This document shows, piece by piece, positions 58,685 through 64,000 of a stretch of DNA of 64,000 bases. Below the pieces are notes generated by a model that did no database searches, had not been told where the DNA came from, and saw only the letters and a list, made by a program, of their open reading frames with translations. This DNA comes from Terripilifer ovatus (GTDB lineage: Bacteria > Pseudomonadota > Alphaproteobacteria > Rhizobiales > Beijerinckiaceae). Location: the NCBI GenBank assembly GCA_029222685.1, contig JARHVB010000038.1, forward strand, positions 1-64,000. The letters run 5' to 3'. The number at the start of each line of letters is the position of its first letter. Position 1 is the first letter of the stretch. The position numbers and the translations under genes are program-made.

Positions 58685-58999
58685 ACCGAACATCCGCGCC
58701 AGCCGGTCAGCCATGGCCTGTGCGTCGCCGGTCACGGCGATCACCTTTGTGCGGCCCGTGGCGCCGGATTTCACCGTTACGGCGGATTTCGCCACCTGCA
58801 ATGTGTCGGCGACCAGCCGCACCAGGGCCGTGTTGGCCTTGCCGTTTTCCGGCGGCGCCCGGACACGTGCCTTCACAACCGCCGAATCGTCGGCAAGGTG
58901 CGCGATCCCGTCGATGGCGTCGGTAGAGGATTTCGGCGTCAGGCGAACGGTCAGCAGCAGTTCGCCGGGCCGGATCGTCCAGGGGAGCGTGTCCGTTAT
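58682..58999 (-). CDS. DUF167 (YggU-like) protein with no standard start codon
   Basis: DUF167 proteins are about 95-110 residues and of unknown function. The conserved core KARVRAPPENGKANTALVRL, then GATGRTKVIAVTGD, is clear. The first ATG, GTG or TTG in frame is GTG 58876, which would leave 64 residues and remove the first strands. The 41 codons upstream are coding-like and match the family (LPWTIRPGELLLTVRLTPKS, then TDAIDGI). The best upstream candidate is ATA at 58999 (ATA ACG GAC, where relatives have ATG), just after the yggT stop; CTG codons at about residue 14 are alternatives. Listed from ATA: 105 residues. Confidence 0.7.
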   Translation of the reverse strand: MTDTLPWTIRPGELLLTVRLTPKSSTDAIDGIAHLADDSAVVKARVRAPPENGKANTALVRLVADTLQVAKSAVTVKSGATGRTKVIAVTGDAQAMADRLARMFG

Positions 59000-59001
59000 A
59001 T

Positions 59002-59298
59002 CTAGAGCCCGATAAACGAAGGATAGATGTAATAATAGATGATCCGTTCGAGGAAGAAGATCAGCAGCAGCAAGATCACCGGCGAGATATCCACGGCGCC
59101 GAGATTGGGCATGAAATTGCGGATCGGCCGCAACAGCGGCTCCGTCACCGCCTGCAGGCCGTTCCAGATCGAACGGACGAAATCATTGCGATAATTGATG
59201 ACGTTGAAGGCGATCAGCCAGGACAGAATCGCCGAAATGATGATGACCCATTTGTAAAGATCGAGGACCAGCAGAATCACGTCCAGAATCGCGCGCAT
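59002..59298 (-). CDS. YggT family membrane protein
   Basis: This 98-residue inner-membrane protein of the YggT (CCB3/YlmG-like) family has an N-terminal helix MRAILDVILLVLDLYKWVII, then a second within the same hydrophobic span, the conserved cytoplasmic loop VTEPLLRPIRNFMP and a C-terminal helix ISPVILLLLIFFLERIIYY. YggT proteins have been linked to membrane or cofactor assembly and osmotic tolerance; the role is not settled. Its stop is two bases from the DUF167 reading frame, the usual gene pair. Confidence 0.92.
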   Translation of the reverse strand: MRAILDVILLVLDLYKWVIIISAILSWLIAFNVINYRNDFVRSIWNGLQAVTEPLLRPIRNFMPNLGAVDISPVILLLLIFFLERIIYYYIYPSFIGL

Positions 59299-59334
59299 TG
59301 GGCCACCGGGCAGGAGAGAAGCACTGTTGCCGAT

Positions 59335-59363
59335 TTAGAGCATTTTCCGCGAAAGTGGAATGC
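59335..59363. repeat. Family-D-like repeat fragment
   Basis: AGAGCATTTTCCGCGAAAGT followed by GGAATGC resembles the AGAGCATTTTCGAGCGAAGTGGA end of the family-D element, shortened. It lies between yggT and the tRNA. Confidence 0.55.
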
Positions 59364-59482
59364 GATTTAAGCGCGCTGGGCGAGCATCTCGATCAGCGGC
59401 TGCAATCTTGCGGGAATGTTCAGTCCTGCGTTGACAGGGACTTGAGCGGGCCGTAAACCTCCCGCCCTAACCGGCGAGGTCC

Positions 59483-59558
<76 letters not shown>

Positions 59559-59634
59559 GGTTTTTCCATAATACACTGGAAATGAACAGTATCCGCGTTC
59601 AGGGCGGCGCTGGCGTCCGGACAGGTGCATTCGC

Positions 59635-59922
59635 TCAATATTGATTGAGCCCCGCATGTTCCATCTCGCCGCGGTCGAGTGCCGCGGTGATTGCCTTCAC
59701 CAGTTCACGCGCCGTCTCCGCCGACAGTTCGATGGCGATGCGGTCCTGGCCGCCGTTGGCCTGGTTGATGAAATCGATGCCGAGCGCGTGGTCGAGCGGC
59801 GCGTGATAGGGATGATCGAAATAGACATGGGCGGTGTCGACGGATTTCCACTCCGCGAGGCCCTTGGAACTGCCCTTGGCGCTGCCGTAGAGGGCGACTT
59901 TTTCGACAATGTACGAGCACAT
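59635..59922 (-). CDS. Small protein, DUF6295-like
   Basis: This 95-residue protein starts MCSYIVEKVALYGSAKGSSK. It contains VDTAHVYFDHPYHAPLDHAL and a C-terminal helical part (AETARELVKAITAALDRG). This resembles what I know of DUF6295, though I am not certain. It follows the dienelactone hydrolase gene with 14 bases between, so they are probably co-transcribed and functionally linked. The reaction or role is unknown. Confidence 0.75.
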   Translation of the reverse strand: MCSYIVEKVALYGSAKGSSKGLAEWKSVDTAHVYFDHPYHAPLDHALGIDFINQANGGQDRIAIELSAETARELVKAITAALDRGEMEHAGLNQY

Positions 59923-59936
59923 GATCGGCTGTCCTT

Positions 59937-60701
59937 TCAGCTAAAGCGGGCGCGGGGGCCGATGGTCTTGTCGAGGAAGTCGATGACCTTCTGCCAGGCG
60001 GCTTTCGCCTGTTCCGGCTTGTAGGCGGGGCGGTCGACTGCGAAGAAGCCATGCCCGACCCCGTCGTAGCGATGGAATTCATAGGTTTTGCCGAGCTTTT
60101 TCAGCACGGCTTCGGTGTCGTTGACCTGTTTGGGGCTCGGATTGGCGTCATCATTGCCGAAAATGCCGAGCAGCGGGCAGTTCAGGCCCGACGTCAGTTC
60201 GATGGGCGCCACCGGCCGGGCAGGCGTGATGTCGGCCGGGTCTTCGACGATGACCCGGCCGCCCCAGCAGTCCACCGCGGCATCGACGTGATTGAGGCTG
60301 CAGGCGGCGAGATAAGTCTGGCGGCCGCCGGAGCAGAAACCCATGACCGCGACCTTGCCGTTGGAATTGGCCTGGGCGCGCAGAAATGCCATGGCGCCAG
60401 CCACGTCGCCCATCACCTGCTCGTCGGTGACGCCACCCTTGGCGCGCGAACGGGCGGCGCAATCGTCGGGCGAACCGGGGCCTTCGCGGAAGTAGAGATC
60501 GGGGGCGATGCAGGCGAAGCCGTAGTGAGCCAGTTTGCGGGCGGCTTCCTGGATCCAGTCGTCCCAGCCCGGCATGTGGTGGATGAGCACGACGCCGCCA
60601 ACCATCTCCTTCGTCGTCGGCCGCGCGTAATTGGCCTGCCCCTTGTCACCGTTATGCGCCGTGAACGGCACGATTTCAGTGACCATTCCCAAATACGACA
60701 T
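59937..60701 (-). CDS. Dienelactone hydrolase family protein
   Basis: This 254-residue alpha/beta hydrolase has a cysteine nucleophile in GFCSGGRQT (as in dienelactone hydrolases), Asp in FGNDDANPS and His in GVGHGFF. It has no signal peptide. ATG 60701 has GGGAGAT upstream and replaces a 31-codon extension. Related proteins open lactones or cleave esters; no other aromatic-ring genes lie beside it, so the substrate is open. Confidence 0.9.
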   Translation of the reverse strand: MSYLGMVTEIVPFTAHNGDKGQANYARPTTKEMVGGVVLIHHMPGWDDWIQEAARKLAHYGFACIAPDLYFREGPGSPDDCAARSRAKGGVTDEQVMGDVAGAMAFLRAQANSNGKVAVMGFCSGGRQTYLAACSLNHVDAAVDCWGGRVIVEDPADITPARPVAPIELTSGLNCPLLGIFGNDDANPSPKQVNDTEAVLKKLGKTYEFHRYDGVGHGFFAVDRPAYKPEQAKAAWQKVIDFLDKTIGPRARFS

Positions 60702-60831
60702 GCTGATCTCCCTATTGGGGTGCGATTGGAGTTTGCGGGTGATGTTTAAAACATCATCGTAGAGAACTTCGCCGAGGGGTGGAACCGTAAACATAGCCAG
60801 ACGCGGGCGCGACCGGTGCCTGAAAACGCAA

Positions 60832-60857
60832 ACGCCGGGCGTTGGGACGCCCGGCGT
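60832..60857 (-). terminator. Rho-independent terminator after scoB
   Basis: ACGCCGGGCGT (60832-60842) pairs with ACGCCCGGCGT (60847-60857), an eleven-pair perfect stem with a four-base loop. On the minus strand TTGCGTTTTC follows. It lies 24 bases past the scoB stop. Confidence 0.8.
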
Positions 60858-60880
60858 GCAAAATAATTATTTTTTGAAGA

Positions 60881-61540
60881 TCAGGCGGCCGCGGCGAGAC
60901 CTGGCGCAACCTTGAAGCCCGCTTCAGTCTTGCTCCTGATCTCGTCCAGGGTCACCCCGTCGGCGAGTTCGACGAGCGTCATGCCGTCCTTGCCCTTCTG
61001 GTCGATGTTGAAGACGCCGAGATCGGTGATCACCACGTCGACGACGCCGGCGCCGGTCAGCGGCAGGTTGCAGCGCTTCAGGAGCTTGGGGCCGTCCTTG
61101 GCTACATGTTCCATGACAACGACAACGCGTTTGACGCCGGCGACCAGATCCATGGCGCCGCCCATGCCCTTGACCATCTTGCCGGGGATCATCCAGTTGG
61201 CGAGATCGCCGTTCTCGGCGACCTGCATGGCGCCGAGGATCGACAGGTCGATATGGCCGCCGCGCACCATGGCGAAGCTGTCGGCGGAGGAGAAATAGCT
61301 CGTCGTCGGCAGTTCGGTCACCGTCTGTTTGCCGGCATTGATCAGGTCGGCGTCTTCCTCGCCCTCATAAGGGAAGGGGCCCATGCCGAGCATGCCGTTT
61401 TCGCTCTGCAGCTGAACGGTCATTCCCTGCGGAATGTAATTGGAAACCAGCGTCGGGATGCCGATGCCGAGATTGACGTAGAATCCGTCCTGCAATTCCT
61501 TGGCGGCGCGGGCGGCCATCTGTTCGCGTGTCCAGGCCAT
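60881..61540 (-). CDS. scoB: 3-oxoacid CoA-transferase subunit B
   Basis: This 219-residue subunit of succinyl-CoA:3-ketoacid CoA-transferase, which activates acetoacetate with succinyl-CoA, has the catalytic glutamate in [20 protein letters not shown] and [14 protein letters not shown] are family landmarks. It is downstream of scoA with 24 bases between. Together with hbd it supports use or synthesis of PHB and ketone bodies. Confidence 0.96.
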   Translation of the reverse strand: MAWTREQMAARAAKELQDGFYVNLGIGIPTLVSNYIPQGMTVQLQSENGMLGMGPFPYEGEEDADLINAGKQTVTELPTTSYFSSADSFAMVRGGHIDLSILGAMQVAENGDLANWMIPGKMVKGMGGAMDLVAGVKRVVVVMEHVAKDGPKLLKRCNLPLTGAGVVDVVITDLGVFNIDQKGKDGMTLVELADGVTLDEIRSKTEAGFKVAPGLAAAA

Positions 61541-61564
61541 GGGTGAGCCTCCTCGATTGGGTGT

Positions 61565-62266
61565 TCAGGCGCGCTTGCGGGTGGTGCGGAATTCGATCCG
61601 CTTCGGCGCGTTGGGCGTGTGAACGATGCGGTTGACGAAAATGCCGGGAGTGTGGATGTGGTCGGGATCGATCTGGCCGGCTTCAACCAGTTCCTCCACC
61701 TCGACTACGGTCACCTTGCCGGCGGTCGCCATCATCGGATTGAAGTTGCGCGCCGTCTTGCGATAGACGAGATTGCCTTCCGTATCGCCCTTCCAGGCAT
61801 GGATGATGGAAACGTCCGCCTTGAGCGCGCGTTCCATGACGTATTTCTCGCCGTCGAATTCCTTGATTTCCTTGCCCTCGGCGATGATGGTGCCGACGCC
61901 GGTCTTGGTGAAGAACGCCGGGATGCCGGCGCCGCCGGCACGGATCCGCTCCGACAAAGTGCCCTGCGGCGTGAATTCGAGCTCGAGCTCGCCGGCGAGA
62001 TACTGCTGCGCGAAAATCTTGTTCTCGCCGACGTAGGACGAGATCATTTTCTTGATCTGCCGGCTTTCGAGCAGTTTGCCGAGGCCGATGCCGTCGACGC
62101 CGGCATTGTTGGAAATCACGGTCAGGTTCTTGGCGCCGGATTCGAGGATCGCTTCAGCGAGGATTTCGGGAATGCCGCAAAGACCGAATCCGCCGGACAT
62201 GATCGTCATGCCGTCCTTGAGCAGGCCGGCCATGGCGGCGCGGGGATCGGGATAAACCTTTTTCAT
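61565..62266 (-). CDS. scoA: 3-oxoacid CoA-transferase subunit A
   Basis: This 233-residue partner subunit has the CoA-binding SGGFGLCGIPE, the EFTPQGTLSERIRAGGAGIP loop, and VVEVEELVEAGQIDPDHIHTPG. ATG 62266 gives MKKVYPDPRAAM, with GGTGG upstream; 21 extra upstream codons are rejected. It is divergent from the glucan exporter gene. Confidence 0.96.
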   Translation of the reverse strand: MKKVYPDPRAAMAGLLKDGMTIMSGGFGLCGIPEILAEAILESGAKNLTVISNNAGVDGIGLGKLLESRQIKKMISSYVGENKIFAQQYLAGELELEFTPQGTLSERIRAGGAGIPAFFTKTGVGTIIAEGKEIKEFDGEKYVMERALKADVSIIHAWKGDTEGNLVYRKTARNFNPMMATAGKVTVVEVEELVEAGQIDPDHIHTPGIFVNRIVHTPNAPKRIEFRTTRKRA

Positions 62267-62537
62267 GGAACCACCGGGGAATGTCGGAAAAGACCGGAGA
62301 GGAATAGCCTCGGGAGGTCGGAAATCCAAGCGATTTGTCGACCGGCCTGTCTGTCTTCGGCCCGCATCGTGGCAAATCGCCCGGCTTTCGGCGGATGTGG
62401 CGGCAAATGTGGATTGCTATCCCCCTGCCTGTGGCTTGCCGGGCAAGGCTGCGTTATCCCTAGAGTTGGGCTCTAAATAATACGGCTGCGATCTTACTGC
62501 CGCGGCTCGATACCGAGGCTCCCGGATACCGAGGCTT

Positions 62538-64000
62538 ATGAATATTTTTCGGCTCTATGTGCGTGTTCTCAGCCTGCTCGGCAGCGAGCGCAACCTGGCG
62601 ATCATGCTGGTCATCGCCAATGCGGCGCTGGCGGTGGCGGCTTTCGCAGAACCGGTTCTGTTCGGGCGTATCATCGACAAGCTGACCGAGGCGCAGGCGC
62701 AATCGCGCCCGATCGGTTGGAGCGAAATCGGCACCTTGATGGGCGCGTGGGGCGCGTTCGGCCTGTTCACCATCGGCGCTTCGGTGCTGGTCGCGCTGCA
62801 CGCCGACCGGCTGTCGCACCGGCGGCGGCTGGCGGTGATGGGCCAGTATTTCGATCACGTCCTGCACCTGCCGCTCGGTTTCCATACCTCCGTCCATTCC
62901 GGCCGCCTGCTGAAGACCATGCTTGAGGGCGCGACTTCGATGGCCGGGCTGTGGCTGTCGTTCTTTCGCGAAAACTGTTCGTCCTTCGTCGGCCTGTTCA
63001 TCCTGCTGCCGGCGACGATGTTCATCAACTGGCGGCTCGGGGCGCTGCTGGTGGTTCTGGTGTTTCTGTTTGCCGGCGTGATGTGGGCGGTGCTGCGCCG
63101 GACCGAGAGCCTTCAGGGCGCAGTGGAGGTGATCCAGGGCGATCTCGCCGAACGCGCCTCGGATGCACTGGGCAATGTGGCGGTGATCCAGAGTTTTACC
63201 CGCATCGAAATGGAATCGGTGGCGCTGCGGCGCATCAGCGATCTGTTTCTCGCCGCGCAGATCCCGGTGCTGTCATGGTGGGCGCTGGCGGCGGTGGCGA
63301 CGCGGGCCGCGGCGACGTTGACGATCCTGTCGATCTTCATTCTCGGCACCTGGCTCTACATGCATAGCCTGTCGACGATCGGCCAGATCGTCACCTTCAT
63401 GAGTTTCGCAGGTCTCCTCATCGGCAAGCTCGAACAAGTGGTCACCTTCGTGAACTGGCTGTTCATGGTGGCGCCGAAGCTGAAAGATTATTTCGACATC
63501 ATGGATACGAAGCCGCAGGTGGAAGACCTGCCGGGCGCGCGTGACATCGGCCGGCTCACCGGGCAGGTGTCGTTCCAGGATGTGACGTTCAACTACGATA
63601 CGCGGCGGATCGCCGTCGACGATGTGTCGTTCGACGTGCAGCCTGGTGAGACGGTGGCGCTGGTCGGCGCCACGGGCTCGGGCAAGTCGACCACGCTTGG
63701 CCTGCTGCATCGCGTCTTCGATCCTGTCGAGGGTGCGGTGCGCATCGACGGCGTCGATATCCGCGAGATGACGCTCGTATCGCTCCGACGCAATATCGGC
63801 GTGGTGTTTCAGGAGCCGATGCTGTTTGCCCGTTCGATCGAGGAAAACATCAGAGTCGGCAAGCCCGATGCGACCGACGAAGAGGTGCAGATCGCCATCG
63901 AGCGGGCGCAGGCGAAAGACTTCATCGCGCGCCAGCCCGACGGGCTGAAGACCATTGTCGGCGAGCGCGGCCGCTCGCTGTCGGGCGGCGAACGCCAGAG
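62538..64000 (+). CDS. ndvA: Cyclic beta-1,2-glucan ABC exporter, NdvA/ChvA type (cut by the window end)
   Basis: The first 487 codons of a fused permease-ATPase that exports cyclic beta-1,2-glucan to the periplasm. It begins MNIFRLYVRVLSLLG, followed by about six helices (up to about residue 290). The nucleotide-binding domain has Walker A GATGSGKST (about 376), the Q-loop VVFQEPMLFA and the signature LSGGERQ at the very end of the window. ATG 62538 lies in a weak ribosome context. It is monocistronic as far as seen and divergent from scoAB. From memory, the closest relatives are TIGR01192-type exporters. Confidence 0.93.
   Translation, partial: MNIFRLYVRVLSLLGSERNLAIMLVIANAALAVAAFAEPVLFGRIIDKLTEAQAQSRPIGWSEIGTLMGAWGAFGLFTIGASVLVALHADRLSHRRRLAVMGQYFDHVLHLPLGFHTSVHSGRLLKTMLEGATSMAGLWLSFFRENCSSFVGLFILLPATMFINWRLGALLVVLVFLFAGVMWAVLRRTESLQGAVEVIQGDLAERASDALGNVAVIQSFTRIEMESVALRRISDLFLAAQIPVLSWWALAAVATRAAATLTILSIFILGTWLYMHSLSTIGQIVTFMSFAGLLIGKLEQVVTFVNWLFMVAPKLKDYFDIMDTKPQVEDLPGARDIGRLTGQVSFQDVTFNYDTRRIAVDDVSFDVQPGETVALVGATGSGKSTTLGLLHRVFDPVEGAVRIDGVDIREMTLVSLRRNIGVVFQEPMLFARSIEENIRVGKPDATDEEVQIAIERAQAKDFIARQPDGLKTIVGERGRSLSGGERQ

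Overview
The window is GC-rich chromosomal DNA from an alphaproteobacterium of the order Hyphomicrobiales (Rhizobiales), most like the Bradyrhizobiaceae/Xanthobacteraceae branch. This rests on gene content and order: mdh-sucCDAB-lpd, sdhCDAB, tlpA/argH-lptM-lysA, DUF4167, DUF2794, DUF1476 (zeta subunit), a DUF4175/TIGR02302-type protein, and an NdvA/ChvA-type glucan exporter. Short palindromic repeats typical of that branch also support it. Species cannot be named from the window alone.

Layout. 1-2.9 kb: a trans-sulfuration PLP enzyme and a probable methylsuccinyl-CoA dehydrogenase. 3-10.2 kb: chaperones and translation (clpB, DUF4167, prmC, htpG), with a candidate structured leader RNA and strong terminator upstream of htpG. 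10.6-18 kb: DUF2794, a Bax-inhibitor-1 protein with a leader hairpin, the ybbAP/tesA locus, thpR, a membrane protein and an HNH nuclease. 18-26.5 kb: hbd, etfAB, rhomboid protease, PduO-type cobalamin adenosyltransferase, HIG1 protein, the DUF4175/TIGR02302-type protein and lysA. 26.5-32.7 kb: lptM, argH, tlpA, sdhCDAB. 32.7-36.5 kb: an N-acetyltransferase, zapE, a VapBC/FitAB-type toxin-antitoxin pair and a TetR regulator. 36.7-45.8 kb: mdh-sucCDAB-lpd. 45.8-49.7 kb: an accessory LysR/cupin/amidohydrolase/Bug-receptor island. 50-53 kb: DUF4337, a membrane protein, xerC and the F1-ATPase zeta-type inhibitor. 53.4-58.5 kb: purC-purS-purQ-purL, a 68-residue unknown, bolA and grxD. 58.7-64 kb: DUF167, yggT, tRNA-Ala(CGC), DUF6295-like, dienelactone hydrolase, scoAB and the start of ndvA.

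Functionally the window is mostly central carbon and energy metabolism: half of the TCA cycle, succinate dehydrogenase, ETF, ketone-body/acetoacetate CoA transfer, and C4/C5 acyl-CoA steps that would fit an ethylmalonyl-CoA pathway feeding on PHB or acetate. The methylsuccinyl-CoA dehydrogenase would hand electrons to EtfAB. The PduO enzyme would supply adenosylcobalamin for ethylmalonyl- and methylmalonyl-CoA mutases, which lie outside this window.

I found no convincing new multi-gene defence or mobile system. The most interesting signals are regulatory or architectural. They are the htpG leader/terminator, a DUF167 gene with no standard start codon, near-perfect operators upstream of mdh, vapBC and the LysR gene, and at least five families of short palindromic repeats. 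Those repeats fill every roomy convergent gene junction, supply the stop codon of the LysR gene, and sit inside the pur cluster just ahead of purL.
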